64,000 nt of DNA from Devosia elaeis (GCF_001650025.1 NZ_LVVY01000130.1:1-64000); one strand, 5' to 3'; counted from the first letter of the stretch, positions 24,476 to 32,949 are shown. Numbers and translations are program-made. The notes: generated by a model from the letters alone, not told the origin.

Positions 24476-25216
24476 ATGACCACCATCGAAATCCAGAGAC
24501 AGCTCGCTGCCCTCGGCTTTGATCCGGGACCGATCGACGGCATCATGGGGCCGCGCACCCGCGCCGCCATCCGCGCCTTCCAGACCTCTCGCCGCCTACT
24601 CGTGGACGGGATCGTCGGGCCGCAGACGCGCGCCGCCTTCGCTGCCACCGCGCCCGCACCCTCGACGCCATCCGCGCCATCCTCGTCTCCGGCCGCTTCG
24701 ATCGTGCCGGCGGCCTGGATGCCGCGCGCCGCCATGCGCCGGGTGCATCTGCACTGGACGGCGGGCGCGTACAACGCCAACGGCCTCGACCAGAACGCCT
24801 ATCACCTCCTGATCGACGGGACGCCGAAGCTGGTTCGCGGCAAGTGGCCGATCAGCGCCAACGTCACCTGTCCGCGCGGGGCCTATGCCGCCCATACGCT
24901 CAACGCCAACACCGGCGCGATCGGCATCTCGATCTGCTGCATGGGCGGGCCGGGTGTGACGATGGCGAACCACGGCAAATATCCGATGAAGCGCGAGCAG
25001 TGGGAGATGGCTGTCCAGGCCATCGCCGAGCTTTGCCGCTTCTATTCCATCCCCGTCACCGACAAGACGGTGCTGACCCACGCCGAGGTGCAGCCGAACC
25101 TCGGCATCCGCCAGAACGGCAAGTGGGACATCGCCACCCTGTCCTTCGACCGCTCTTTCGACACCGCGCGCAAGGTGGGTGACCGCCTGCGCCGCGAGGT
25201 CGCCGCCCGCCTTTGA
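24476..25216 (+). CDS. Endolysin: peptidoglycan-binding plus N-acetylmuramoyl-L-alanine amidase
   Basis: A 246-residue enzyme that cuts the amide bond between muramic acid and the stem peptide for lysis. Residues 1-57 are a peptidoglycan-binding repeat pair (LGFDPGPIDGIMGPRTRAAI and LLVDGIVGPQTRAAF). A proline/serine linker (58-80) leads to an amidase-2 domain with zinc ligands in RVHLHWTAG and VLTHAEV. No signal peptide, so release needs the holin. ATG at 24476 is chosen for domain fit; GTG at 24455 is possible. Confidence 0.9.
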   Translation: MTTIEIQRQLAALGFDPGPIDGIMGPRTRAAIRAFQTSRRLLVDGIVGPQTRAAFAATAPAPSTPSAPSSSPAASIVPAAWMPRAAMRRVHLHWTAGAYNANGLDQNAYHLLIDGTPKLVRGKWPISANVTCPRGAYAAHTLNANTGAIGISICCMGGPGVTMANHGKYPMKREQWEMAVQAIAELCRFYSIPVTDKTVLTHAEVQPNLGIRQNGKWDIATLSFDRSFDTARKVGDRLRREVAARL

Positions 25217-25232
25217 ACCGGAGAAACCACCG

Positions 25233-25691
25233 ATGCCCCTCAAGCTGCCTTTCGCCCTGATGATCCTGATCGTGGCGATCCTCGCGTTCCTTGCCTTCTC
25301 GCCGACCCTGGCCCTGGCGGCCGACAGCACCGTGTCGCTCGCCCCGGCCGTCGATCTGGTCGGGCCTTATATCGTCTCGATCCTGGCGGCACTCTTTGCT
25401 GCCTTACTCGGCTGGCTGTCCAAGCGGCTCAATGACTGGCTCGGTTTCGAGATCGACGGGCGCAGCCGCGAGGCCCTCCATAGCGCCGCCGTCACCGGCC
25501 TCGACCATGCAATCGCCCTTCTGCGATCGCGCGGCGAGGAGGTGAAGTTCGATGTCCGCGCGCCCGTTGTCGCCGAGGCCGTCGATTGGGTGCTGACCAA
25601 GGGTGCGCCCGGCGCGGTCCAGCGCTTCAACCTCACGCCGGCCGATGTCGAGGCGATCGTCACGGCCAAGCTCAACCAGGTCCTCAAATGA
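25233..25691 (+). CDS. Putative holin (LL-H type)
   Basis: A 152-residue membrane protein. Residues 6-30 form a hydrophobic segment (FALMILIVAILAFLAF...), and a second segment lies near YIVSILAALFAALLGWL (about 48-64). The rest is soluble and helical, ending LTPADVEAIVTAKLNQVLK. This layout and its place after the endolysin fit LL-H-type holins. Direct homology cannot be shown here. Confidence 0.65.
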   Translation: MPLKLPFALMILIVAILAFLAFSPTLALAADSTVSLAPAVDLVGPYIVSILAALFAALLGWLSKRLNDWLGFEIDGRSREALHSAAVTGLDHAIALLRSRGEEVKFDVRAPVVAEAVDWVLTKGAPGAVQRFNLTPADVEAIVTAKLNQVLK

Positions 25692-25879
25692 TCGAGGGCA
25701 TCGTCGCCTTCCTGGTCGGCCTGCTGGCCCGGATCGCGCAGGATTTCATCACCGATTATCGCCGCGCACGGGCCGACGAATGGCAAGGGGAAGTCAATGA
25801 CAGGATGCTTGAGGCCGGGACCGATCGCCCTCGTGATCGTGGCGAGCTTGTTGGCCGGATGCGCGACGGGACCTTCTAG
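25688..25879 (+). CDS. Small lysis-region protein (possible i-spanin)
   Basis: A 63-residue protein with one N-terminal hydrophobic segment (IEGIVAFLVGLLARIAQ) and a charged tail. ATGA overlap with the holin-like gene, and its 3' half overlaps the lipoprotein gene in another frame. The overlapping pair of anchored protein plus lipoprotein resembles spanin pairs, but this protein is short for an i-spanin. Confidence 0.55.
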   Translation: MIEGIVAFLVGLLARIAQDFITDYRRARADEWQGEVNDRMLEAGTDRPRDRGELVGRMRDGTF

Positions 25880-26036
25880 CGTGGCGTGCGTTCCGGTGGC
25901 GGCCTATCCCGCCACCTTCCTCGATCGCGCCGCCGATGAGGTCGAGCACCTGCCCGATGGCAGTGCGGTCGAGCAGATGCTGGCCGACTACCAGGTGATG
26001 CGCGCCCAGGCGCGCGCCTGCGCGGCCAGCCGATAA
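25797..26036 (+). CDS. Small phage lipoprotein (o-spanin/Rz1-like)
   Basis: A 79-residue protein with a signal peptide and lipobox, IVASLLAGC (Cys22), so it should be lipid-anchored in the outer membrane. The mature part ends QMLADYQVMRAQARAC, a pattern seen in phage lysis lipoproteins. Overlap with the upstream small membrane gene supports a spanin-type role in the last lysis step. Confidence 0.65.
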   Translation: MTGCLRPGPIALVIVASLLAGCATGPSSVACVPVAAYPATFLDRAADEVEHLPDGSAVEQMLADYQVMRAQARACAASR

Positions 26037-26046
26037 GGAGTGCGGG

Positions 26047-26184
26047 ATGCACGATCGATACTATAAAGAGCGGCGGCGCTGGCTGGTCATCAACTGGTGC
26101 CTTGCCGTGCTCATCATTACAGCGGTCATTGCGCTGATCGCCCTCGACGCCAGTCTCGCGCCGGTCGCAGGAGGCAGGTCATGA
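26047..26184 (+). CDS. Tiny single-span membrane protein
   Basis: 45 residues: a basic start (MHDRYYKERRR) then WLVINWCLAVLIITAVIAL, one membrane helix. It begins 10 bases after the lipoprotein stop, with AAGGAGTGCGGG upstream, and overlaps the next ATG by ATGA. It may be a second holin or antiholin; the family is not recognised. Confidence 0.6.
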   Translation: MHDRYYKERRRWLVINWCLAVLIITAVIALIALDASLAPVAGGRS

Positions 26185-26510
26185 CGCTTGTCGATATCAT
26201 TCTGCCGTACCTGCCGCTGCTCAACGTGGTCATCATTCCGGTGGCCGGGTATCTCCTCCAAACCTTCAAGCGCGATCTGGTGTCCAAGGAGGAAATGAGC
26301 GCGCACACCAATCGCCTCGCGGCGCTGGAGCGACGTACCGACCTGATCGATCGCGACCTCAAGCACCTGCCTGACCAGAACGACCTGTCCAGGCTCAAGG
26401 AGGCGATCGCCGCGCTGGCCGGCGACAGCAAGGCCCAGACCCAGCAGCTCCGGGCGGTATCCACCTCGCTCTCGCGGATCGAGGACTATTTGTTGAAGGC
26501 TGGAAAATGA
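26181..26510 (+). CDS. DUF2730-like phage membrane/coiled-coil protein
   Basis: A 109-residue protein: an N-terminal membrane segment (IILPYLPLLNVVIIPVAGYLL), then a coiled coil (EMSAHTNRLAALERR... to ...SLSRIEDYLLK). This matches the DUF2730 proteins found between lysis and DNA-packaging genes in Mu-like phages. A structural or lysis-linked role is possible. ATGA overlap on both sides. Confidence 0.75.
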   Translation: MTLVDIILPYLPLLNVVIIPVAGYLLQTFKRDLVSKEEMSAHTNRLAALERRTDLIDRDLKHLPDQNDLSRLKEAIAALAGDSKAQTQQLRAVSTSLSRIEDYLLKAGK

Positions 26511-26809
26511 GCTTCAAGGATTTCGTTACCGAGGACCGGCGTCTTTTCATCCTGCGCCTGCTCGCCGATATCGGCGGCAGTGCCAACGAGAGTGTCGTCT
26601 ATGACGGATGCCGGGCGGCCGGCCACCGGCGCGGCGTCACCCGCGACGTGGTGCGGGCCGATCTGGAATGGCTGCGCACGCGCCACCTGGTCATCTTCGA
26701 GTGGTACGAAGATACGGTCCTGGTCGCGGTCCTGACCTCGCGCGGCGCTGATGTCGCCAGTGGCGATGTCGAGGTCGAGGGTGTCAAACGCCCGACTTCC
26801 TTCCGGTGA
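26507..26809 (+). CDS. Winged-helix phage protein (Mu gp26-like)
   Basis: A 100-residue protein with a winged-helix pattern: RRLFILRLLADIGGSANESVVYDG...RDVVRADLEWLRTRHLV. It sits where Mu has gp26, just before the small terminase. Probable packaging or regulatory DNA-binding protein. Overlaps neighbours by 4 bases. Confidence 0.75.
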   Translation: MSFKDFVTEDRRLFILRLLADIGGSANESVVYDGCRAAGHRRGVTRDVVRADLEWLRTRHLVIFEWYEDTVLVAVLTSRGADVASGDVEVEGVKRPTSFR

Positions 26810-26814
26810 CCGGC

Positions 26815-27366
26815 ATGGGTCGCCAGTCTTCCATCCGCCGCCTTCCCGCCGAGGTCCGCGAACTGATCGGCGATCTGCGCGAGCGCGGCCGCACGATCGA
26901 TGAGGTGCTCGACAAGCTGCGCGAGCTGGACGTTGAGGTCTCGCGCTCGGCGCTCGGCCGTCACGTCAAGCAGCTCGACGCGATCGGCGCGGAGATCAGG
27001 CGGTCCCGCACCATCGCCGAGGCGCTTGTCCGACGCTATGGCGAGGCCCCGGAAAGCCGCACGGCACGGCTCAACATCGAGCTGATGCACGCCTTCATCA
27101 ACAAGCTGATGATTTCCGAGGATGGCGAGATCGTCTCGCTCGACGCCAAGGAGGCCATGTTCGTGGCCACCGCGCTCCAGAAGCTCGCCCAGGCGTCCAA
27201 GCAGGACCTCGACCGCGAGGCGGTGCTGCGCCAGGAGTTCGCCCAGAAGATCGACCGCAAGCTTGCCGAGGCCGAGGCCGAGCTGGCCGATGGCGAAGCC
27301 GGCAGCGCCGATCCCAAGGCGGTGCTGCGCCGTATCCGCGAAGACGTGTATGGGATTTTCTCATGA
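26815..27366 (+). CDS. Terminase small subunit (DUF3486, Mu gp27-like)
   Basis: A 183-residue protein. MGRQSSIRRLPAEVRELIGD and RTIDEVLDKLRE...SRSALGRHVKQLD give the DUF3486 helix-turn-helix; a long helical C-terminus follows. It should recognise the phage end for packaging and hand it to the large subunit. ATG at 26815 fits the family start; GTG at 26806 overlaps the upstream stop and is possible. Confidence 0.88.
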   Translation: MGRQSSIRRLPAEVRELIGDLRERGRTIDEVLDKLRELDVEVSRSALGRHVKQLDAIGAEIRRSRTIAEALVRRYGEAPESRTARLNIELMHAFINKLMISEDGEIVSLDAKEAMFVATALQKLAQASKQDLDREAVLRQEFAQKIDRKLAEAEAELADGEAGSADPKAVLRRIREDVYGIFS

Positions 27367-28730
27367 ACGGCCCCGCTGTCCCGCTGCACGGCTTCCAGCG
27401 CCGGTGGTTCCTTGATCGGTCTCGCTTCAAGATCGGTATGTTCGCCCGCCAGACCGGCAAGACCTTCACCACCACGCTGGAGATCGTGGACGATTGCTTC
27501 GAGGCGTTCACGCTGAACCAGCGCCGCCGCTGGGTGATCCTTTCGCGTGGCGAGCGCCAGGCCAAAGAGGCGATGGACGAGGGTGTGAAGGTCCACGCAA
27601 AGGCATATCAAATGGCCTTTGAAGAAAATGAGTACGAGGTCGAGGGGTCGGGTGACGTGCGTTACAAGGCGCTGGAGGTCACCCTGCCGGGTGGCTCGCG
27701 CATCACGGCGCTGCCCGCCAATCCTGATACGGCGCGCGGCTTTTCCGCCTCGGTGTTTCTCGATGAGTTCGCCTTCCACCATGACAGCCGGGCGATCTGG
27801 AAGGCGCTCTTTCCGGTCATCTCGGCCGGCCATCGCATCCGCGTGGTCTCAACGCCGAACGGCAAGGGCAACAAGTTCTACGAGCTGATGACGGCCGACG
27901 ACGCCGAGGCGTGGTCGCGTCACATTGTCGATATCCACCAGGCCGTCGCCGATGGCCTTCCGCGCGACATAGATGAGCTGCGCGCCGGTATAGCCGACGA
28001 GGATGCCTGGGCGCAGGAATACGAGTTGCAGTGGCTGGACGAGGCCAGTTCCTGGCTTCCATACGATCTGATCCTCGGCGTCGAGAGCGAGATGGCCGGC
28101 GACCCCGATGGCTATCAGGGCGGGCCGTGCTTCATCGGCAATGACATCGCCCGGCGCAATGACCTCTGGGTCGCCTGGGTCTGGGAGCAGGTCGGCGACA
28201 CCTTCTGGGCGCGCGAGATCGTGACGCTCAAGAACGCCAGCTTCTCCGAGCAGGAAGATCGCCTGAACGAGCTGATGGTCCGCTACAATCCGGTGCGGCT
28301 TGTCATGGATCAGACCGGCATGGGCGAGAAGCCAGTCGAGGATGCGCAGCGCCGCTATGGCGATCTGCGCGTCGAGGGTGTCATCATGACGCCGGCCCGC
28401 CAGCTCGACATGGCCACCAACGCCAAGCAGCTATTCGAGGACAAGCGGGTCCGCATCCCGGCCGGCGACCCGGTGCTGCGCGCGGACCTGCACAAGCTCA
28501 AGAAGACGGTCGGGCCGACCGGCCATCCGCGCCTTGTCGCCGATCGGGACGCCGCCGGCCACGCCGACCGGACCTGGGCGGCGTTCATGGGCCTGGCGGG
28601 CGCGTCCGATGGCGTCATCGAATACGGCTACCAGCCCGCGCCGAGGCTGCGAAAGCTGTCCGGGTACGGCGAGGACGATGATCGCGCCATGCAGGTCGGG
28701 CCGAGGTTTGGAAGAAGGGGTGCATGGTAA
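27363..28730 (+). CDS. Terminase large subunit (Mu gp28-like)
   Basis: A 455-residue packaging motor. The ATPase half has a Walker A-like ARQTGKT (28-34) and Walker B VFLDEF (131-136), with VVSTPNGKGNKFYE as the coupling motif. The nuclease half contains GNDIARRND, VRLVMDQTGMG and a terminal D-rich KSLSGYGED-like region. Headful packaging of DNA flanked by host sequence is expected for a Mu-like phage. ATGA overlap with the small subunit. Confidence 0.93.
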   Translation: MNGPAVPLHGFQRRWFLDRSRFKIGMFARQTGKTFTTTLEIVDDCFEAFTLNQRRRWVILSRGERQAKEAMDEGVKVHAKAYQMAFEENEYEVEGSGDVRYKALEVTLPGGSRITALPANPDTARGFSASVFLDEFAFHHDSRAIWKALFPVISAGHRIRVVSTPNGKGNKFYELMTADDAEAWSRHIVDIHQAVADGLPRDIDELRAGIADEDAWAQEYELQWLDEASSWLPYDLILGVESEMAGDPDGYQGGPCFIGNDIARRNDLWVAWVWEQVGDTFWAREIVTLKNASFSEQEDRLNELMVRYNPVRLVMDQTGMGEKPVEDAQRRYGDLRVEGVIMTPARQLDMATNAKQLFEDKRVRIPAGDPVLRADLHKLKKTVGPTGHPRLVADRDAAGHADRTWAAFMGLAGASDGVIEYGYQPAPRLRKLSGYGEDDDRAMQVGPRFGRRGAW

Positions 28731-30283
28731 TGGCGCAGCTGCTCGATCAGTGGGGCCGGCCGGTCCAGCTCAACAAGCTCCGCGAGGAACAGGCCGCGCC
28801 GTCCCTCGCCAGCGTCCGCCAGGTTGTCGGCGGCCATCCCGCCCAGGGCCTGACGCCGGCCAGGCTCACCGGCCTCCTGCGCGATGCCGAGCAGGGTGAC
28901 GCGATCGCCTATCTGGAGCTGGCCGAGGAGATGGAGGAAAAGGACCTCCATTATCTCTCGGTGCTCGGCACCCGCAAGCGCGCCGTCGCCCAGCTCGAAA
29001 TCACCGTCGAGAGCGCCTCGGACGATAAGGTCGATGTCGATAATGCCGACCTCGTGCGCGACTGGCTGCGCCGCGAGGAGCTTGAGGACGAGCTGTTCGA
29101 TATCCTCGACGCGATCGGCAAGGGCTTCTCGGTGACCGAGATCATCTGGGAAACCTCGGCCAGGCAATGGTGGCCGGCGCTGCTCAAGCGGCGCGACCAG
29201 CGGTGGTTCGAGTTCGACCGCGAGGATGGCGAGACGCTCTATCTGCGCGGCCCTGGCGAGCTGGAGGCGCTCCGGCCGTTCAAGTATATCCAGCATGTCA
29301 GCAAGGCGAAGTCCGGCATTCCGATCCGGGGTGGCATCGCGCGCGCGGCCGCCTGGGCGTACCTGTTCAAGAATTACGACCTCAAGGATTGGGTGACCTA
29401 TATCGAGGTCCATGGTCAGCCGTTGCGCGTCGGCAAATACCATACGGGCGCGACCGAGGCCGACAAGGAAGTGCTCCTGCGCGCCGTCGCCAATATCGGC
29501 TCGGACGCCGCCGCCATCATCCCGCAGAACATGCTGATCGAGTTTGTCGAGGCGGCCAAGCAGGGCGGCGCGACCGACCTATATGAAAAGCTCGCCGACT
29601 GGCTCGATCGCCAGGTGTCCAAGGCCGTTCTCGGCCAGACGCTGACCACCGAGGTCTCGTCCGGTTCGCTGGCGGCCGCCAAGGTCCATGAGGACGTGCG
29701 CCGCGACATCATGCGATCGGACGCCCGCCAGTTGGCCGCCACCATCAACCGCGATCTGGTCAGGCCCCTGATCGACCTCAATCGGGGGCCGCAGGAAAAC
29801 TATCCCCGCATCGTCATCGGCCTGCCGTCCAACATCGACATGAAGCAATATGCCGAGGCGGTGGGTCAGTTGGTCGATCGCGGCATGAAGGTCGAGCAGT
29901 CCGTGGTGCGCGACAAGCTGGGCCTGCCAGAGCCGGAACCCGATGCCGACCTGCTGACGCCGCCGGGACAGGCTGCGCCCGAGGCGCTGCCCTCATTCCA
30001 TTCCGCCCGGCCGGCGCGGGTCGCCCGTCACTCGGCCGACCAGATCGACCGCCTGGTCGATGAGGTGTCCGGTGAATGGGAGGAGGTCATCGGCCCGATG
30101 GTCGCGCCGGTGCGCGAACTTCTGGCCGACGCCGGCTCGCTTGAAGAGGCGCGCGATCGCCTGGCCGAGCTGATCGCCACCATGGACACCTCGGCCCTTG
30201 AGGACGTGCTGTTGCGTGCCGGCTTCCCGGCGCGCCTGGCAGGCAGGCTGGAGGTTGAACTTGGCAGACGAAATCGAACTTGA
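28730..30283 (+). CDS. Portal protein (DUF935, Mu gp29-like)
   Basis: A 517-residue portal protein forming the DNA channel at the head vertex. DUF935 features are LTPARLTGLLRDAEQGDAIA, KGFSVTEIIWE, WVTYIEVHGQPLRVGKY and SNIDMKQYAEAVGQLVDRG. ATG at 28730 overlaps the terminase TAA and has AGAAGGGG nine bases upstream; ATG at 28724 is the alternative. Its 3' end overlaps the next gene. Confidence 0.93.
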   Translation: MAQLLDQWGRPVQLNKLREEQAAPSLASVRQVVGGHPAQGLTPARLTGLLRDAEQGDAIAYLELAEEMEEKDLHYLSVLGTRKRAVAQLEITVESASDDKVDVDNADLVRDWLRREELEDELFDILDAIGKGFSVTEIIWETSARQWWPALLKRRDQRWFEFDREDGETLYLRGPGELEALRPFKYIQHVSKAKSGIPIRGGIARAAAWAYLFKNYDLKDWVTYIEVHGQPLRVGKYHTGATEADKEVLLRAVANIGSDAAAIIPQNMLIEFVEAAKQGGATDLYEKLADWLDRQVSKAVLGQTLTTEVSSGSLAAAKVHEDVRRDIMRSDARQLAATINRDLVRPLIDLNRGPQENYPRIVIGLPSNIDMKQYAEAVGQLVDRGMKVEQSVVRDKLGLPEPEPDADLLTPPGQAAPEALPSFHSARPARVARHSADQIDRLVDEVSGEWEEVIGPMVAPVRELLADAGSLEEARDRLAELIATMDTSALEDVLLRAGFPARLAGRLEVELGRRNRT

Positions 30284-31379
30284 GCCGCTCGCGCCCCAGG
30301 AGGCGATCGACGCCTTCCGCCGCAAGGGCCATGCGATCACCTTCTCCTGGCAGGACATGGAGCGCGACGAACACTCGCGCGACTTCACAGTCGCCAAGGT
30401 GGCGAGCCTCGATATCCTGGCCGACATTCGCGCGGCCATGGACGCGGCGATCGCCGAGGGCACCACGCTGCGCGAGTTCGAGCGCCAGCTCACGCCGCTG
30501 TTGCAGGAAAAGGGATGGTGGGGCCGCGACGTGATGACGGACCCGCTGACCGGCGAGGCGCGCGAGGTGCAGCTGGGCAGTCCGCGCCGGCTCCAGATCA
30601 TCTACGACACCAATCTGCGCATGTCCTATGCCGCCGGGCGCTGGGAGCGGATCGAGGGCGTGGCGGCCGCGCGCCCCTGGCTGCGCTATGTGGCGATCCT
30701 TGACGATCGCACCCGCGACCAGCACCGCGACTGGCACAACACCGTGCTGCGCTGGGATGATCCGTGGTGGGATCAGCACGCGCCGCCCAATGGATGGAAT
30801 TGCCGCTGCACCGTCCAGCAGCTCGGCGACCGCGACCTGGAGCGCATGGGGCTTTCGCCCAGCTCGCCGCCCTCGTCGCCGCCGCGCACCTGGGTGAACA
30901 ACCGAACCGGCGAAGTGCGCCAGGTGCCGGGCGGCGTCGATCCGGGCTTCGATTACAATGTCGGCCGCGCGAACATGGCGCACATGCTCGATGTCGCCAC
31001 CGGCAAGCTCGACCTGACCGACGACGATCTGGCCCGCGCCACGATCCAGGCGATGGTGGCCGGCCGATCCTTCTCCAGCTTCCTGCGCTCGCCCGGTACC
31101 GGGGCCGGGCATCCGGTCGCCACTGGCGCGGTGCGGGTCGGCGGCACGCGGCCGACCGTGGTGTTGCCGGCCGAGACCGTGCGCCGCCAGGCGGCCGATG
31201 GCACACTGCCGCAGGCGGCCGACTGGATGCGCGTGCAGGCGATGATCGACGCCGGCCAGGCCAGCGCCCAGGGCAATGTCCGCCACATCACGCTTGAGGG
31301 CGAGCCATATGTGATGGAGGTCGAGCGCGGCGAAGACGGGCGCATCAAGGTCACCAGCCTGCGCCGGGTCGGGTCATGA
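30261..31379 (+). CDS. Phage head morphogenesis protein (Mu F-like, gp30)
   Basis: A 372-residue minor head protein. The SPP1-gp7/Mu-F core is visible: RLQIIYDTNLRMSYAAGRWER, RYVAILDDRTRDQHRDWHN and APPNGWNCRCTV with its paired cysteines. The start is a TTG at 30261 with GGAGG six bases upstream, inside the portal gene. No ATG fits before the conserved region. Confidence 0.9.
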   Translation: MADEIELEPLAPQEAIDAFRRKGHAITFSWQDMERDEHSRDFTVAKVASLDILADIRAAMDAAIAEGTTLREFERQLTPLLQEKGWWGRDVMTDPLTGEAREVQLGSPRRLQIIYDTNLRMSYAAGRWERIEGVAAARPWLRYVAILDDRTRDQHRDWHNTVLRWDDPWWDQHAPPNGWNCRCTVQQLGDRDLERMGLSPSSPPSSPPRTWVNNRTGEVRQVPGGVDPGFDYNVGRANMAHMLDVATGKLDLTDDDLARATIQAMVAGRSFSSFLRSPGTGAGHPVATGAVRVGGTRPTVVLPAETVRRQAADGTLPQAADWMRVQAMIDAGQASAQGNVRHITLEGEPYVMEVERGEDGRIKVTSLRRVGS

Positions 31380-31594
31380 GCGAGCGGGTCGAAGATCTAT
31401 CCCGCCGCCTGGCGGAAGTGACCGATGGCGAGCTGGACGCCTTTCTGGCCTGGCTGGCCCAGCACTGGACCGTCGCCCCGCACGAGGTGACGGCCGCCGA
31501 GATGACGCCCGAGCAGATCGAGGGATGGAACCGATGCGTTGACAGCATCCCGGCCGCGATCGCGCTCTGGCTTGAGGACGAAACCCGGCTCTGA
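31376..31594 (+). CDS. Small phage protein, unknown
   Basis: A 72-residue acidic helical protein (MSERVEDLSRRLAEVTDGEL...). ATGA overlap with the F-like gene. It is the last gene before the central gap. No family recognised. Confidence 0.6.
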   Translation: MSERVEDLSRRLAEVTDGELDAFLAWLAQHWTVAPHEVTAAEMTPEQIEGWNRCVDSIPAAIALWLEDETRL

Positions 31595-31685
31595 TCGGCC
31601 GATTTTTCCGCAGCTTTCCCAAAATCGCCACAGAGGCCCGCTGGCGGCCGTTGTGTCTTTCTGGCCCTACGATGCCCGGAAAGTT

Positions 31686-31713
31686 TTTAAACGCTTGTTA
31701 AATGCGTTTAAGG
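31686..31713. repeat. Dispersed TTTAAA repeat, copy C (inverted)
   Basis: On the minus strand CTTAAACG then CATTTAACAA then GCGTTTAAA, aligning with copy A. Contains TTAA-N7-TTAA, the CtrA consensus of alphaproteobacteria. Confidence 0.55.
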
Positions 31714-31787
31714 GGGTGCCACGGCGATATTTAAAGCCGCCCTCGCACGTCACTGTCATCTGCCGGGGAATTGGCCCGAAACTGGCC

Positions 31788-31809
31788 CCGGACACCTGTC
31801 CGGGTGTGA
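31788..31809 (+). promoter_or_regulatory. Late-promoter activator motif 2 (head operon)
   Basis: CCGGACACCTGTCCGG followed by GTGTGA; identical to the copy at 44077-44098. It contains the dyad CCGGACA/TGTCCGG and the overlapping dyad ACACC/GGTGT. CATAAA at 31825-31830 is a possible -10 element. It precedes the protease gene by 84 bases, matching Mu PI. Confidence 0.75.
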
Positions 31810-31893
31810 TGGCTGGAGCCTGCCCATAAAACTTGCCCAGAACGAGCCGGCAATCAAGCCGCTCATTTCAGGAAAAGGGCAAGGGCCTCGAAT

Positions 31894-32949
31894 ATGGACG
31901 TGCTGCTGGCGACACACTCGATCGCGCTGCCCGGTGATGGCCAGGCTCCCGATTGGGTGCACCTGATCCCCGCCGGGCGCTTTGCCGGCCGGGATGGTCG
32001 CGGTCCCTACAAGCTCAATGACGCGGCGGCCGTGCTCGCCGCCAGCGGCCAGGCCGGCCTCGACCCGGTGATCGATTACGATCACCAGACGGACCTGGCG
32101 GCGGTGAAGGGCGTCGGCGGCACTGCGCCGGCGGCCGGCTGGGTGAAAGAGCTTGAGGCGCGCGCCGATGGCATCTGGGGTCGGGTCGAATGGACCGCCC
32201 GCGCCGCCTCGGCGATCGCGGCCCGCGAGTATCGCTACGTCTCCCCCGTTTTCCAGCACACCAAATCCGGCGAGGTCCTCAAGGTCCTGCGCGCCGGCCT
32301 CACCAATAATCCGAACCTCCAGCTGACGGCGCTCGCCAGCCAGGAGACCGATCCGACCAAGCTCCAACCCGAGGGAGAAACCATGGAAGAGCTTCTTAAG
32401 GAGCTGGCAGGCGCATTCGGCCTGCCGGAAGACAGCGACCGGAAGGCCGTTGTCGCTCATGCGACCCAGCTTGTTGCCGGGTCGAGTGCGCAGGCCACCG
32501 CGATCGCCGCCATGGCGAAGGCGGCCGGCGCGAAGGAAGACGATGCACCTGACGCCGTTGTCACGGCCGTCCAGGCCGCCATCGAAAAGGCTCCGGCCGC
32601 GACCGAGCCGGACCCGGAGAAGTACGTGCCGGCCGAGCTGGTCACCAGCCTCCAGGCCCAGGTCAAGGAGCTGATGGGCGACAAGACCACCCAGGTGGTC
32701 GATCAGGCCATCAAGGACGGCAAGGTGCCGCCCGCCAATCGCGATTGGGCAGTCGCCTACCACAGCAAGGACCCCGAGGGCTTCGCCAAGTTCCTGGGCG
32801 GCCAGCCGGCCATCCTGACGGCGGGTGCCGCGCCCGGCGGCAAGGTCGAGGGCGACGGCGCGCTCGATGCCGATGACCTGGCCATGTGCTCGGCGATGGG
32901 CATCGACCCCGAGGAGTTCAAGAAAACCCGCCAGAAGGAGGCCCAGTAA
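31894..32949 (+). CDS. Prohead protease with C-terminal scaffold (Mu I-like)
   Basis: A 351-residue maturation protease. The N-terminal half matches Mu gpI: DWVHLIPAGRFAGRDGRGPY, DPVIDYDHQTD, REYRYVSPVFQH and LRAGLTNNPNLQLTALAS. The C-terminal half, from about residue 164, is a helical scaffold expressed also from an internal start. It processes and assembles the prohead with the downstream capsid proteins. First gene after the late-promoter motif. Confidence 0.92.
   Translation: MDVLLATHSIALPGDGQAPDWVHLIPAGRFAGRDGRGPYKLNDAAAVLAASGQAGLDPVIDYDHQTDLAAVKGVGGTAPAAGWVKELEARADGIWGRVEWTARAASAIAAREYRYVSPVFQHTKSGEVLKVLRAGLTNNPNLQLTALASQETDPTKLQPEGETMEELLKELAGAFGLPEDSDRKAVVAHATQLVAGSSAQATAIAAMAKAAGAKEDDAPDAVVTAVQAAIEKAPAATEPDPEKYVPAELVTSLQAQVKELMGDKTTQVVDQAIKDGKVPPANRDWAVAYHSKDPEGFAKFLGGQPAILTAGAAPGGKVEGDGALDADDLAMCSAMGIDPEEFKKTRQKEAQ
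32383..32949 (+). CDS. Scaffold protein from an in-frame internal start (Mu Z-like)
   Basis: An in-frame ATG at 32383 (codon 164 of the protease gene) has GAGGGAG five bases upstream and would yield a 188-residue protein starting MEELLKELAGAF. In Mu, gene Z is likewise the 3' part of gene I, making free scaffold. The ribosome site and position are seen; expression is inferred. Confidence 0.65.
   Translation: MEELLKELAGAFGLPEDSDRKAVVAHATQLVAGSSAQATAIAAMAKAAGAKEDDAPDAVVTAVQAAIEKAPAATEPDPEKYVPAELVTSLQAQVKELMGDKTTQVVDQAIKDGKVPPANRDWAVAYHSKDPEGFAKFLGGQPAILTAGAAPGGKVEGDGALDADDLAMCSAMGIDPEEFKKTRQKEAQ

Larger units (their letters stand above)
31595..31893. other. Central non-coding gap; candidate gyrase site and late promoter
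   Basis: This 299-base gap lies 18.3-18.6 kb from the left end and 20.5-20.8 kb from the right end, between the F-region genes and the protease gene. Mu has its strong gyrase site at the same place. The gap contains an AT-rich inverted repeat (TTTAAACGC 31687-31695 with GCGTTTAAG 31705-31713), a full TTAA-N7-TTAA box (31688-31702), and the second late-promoter motif. Confidence 0.6.

Noticed and set aside
28656-28672. CTGTCCGGGTACGG as a fourth late-promoter motif
   Set aside because: It matches only TGTCCGGGT, lies inside the terminase coding sequence and lacks the left half of the palindrome.
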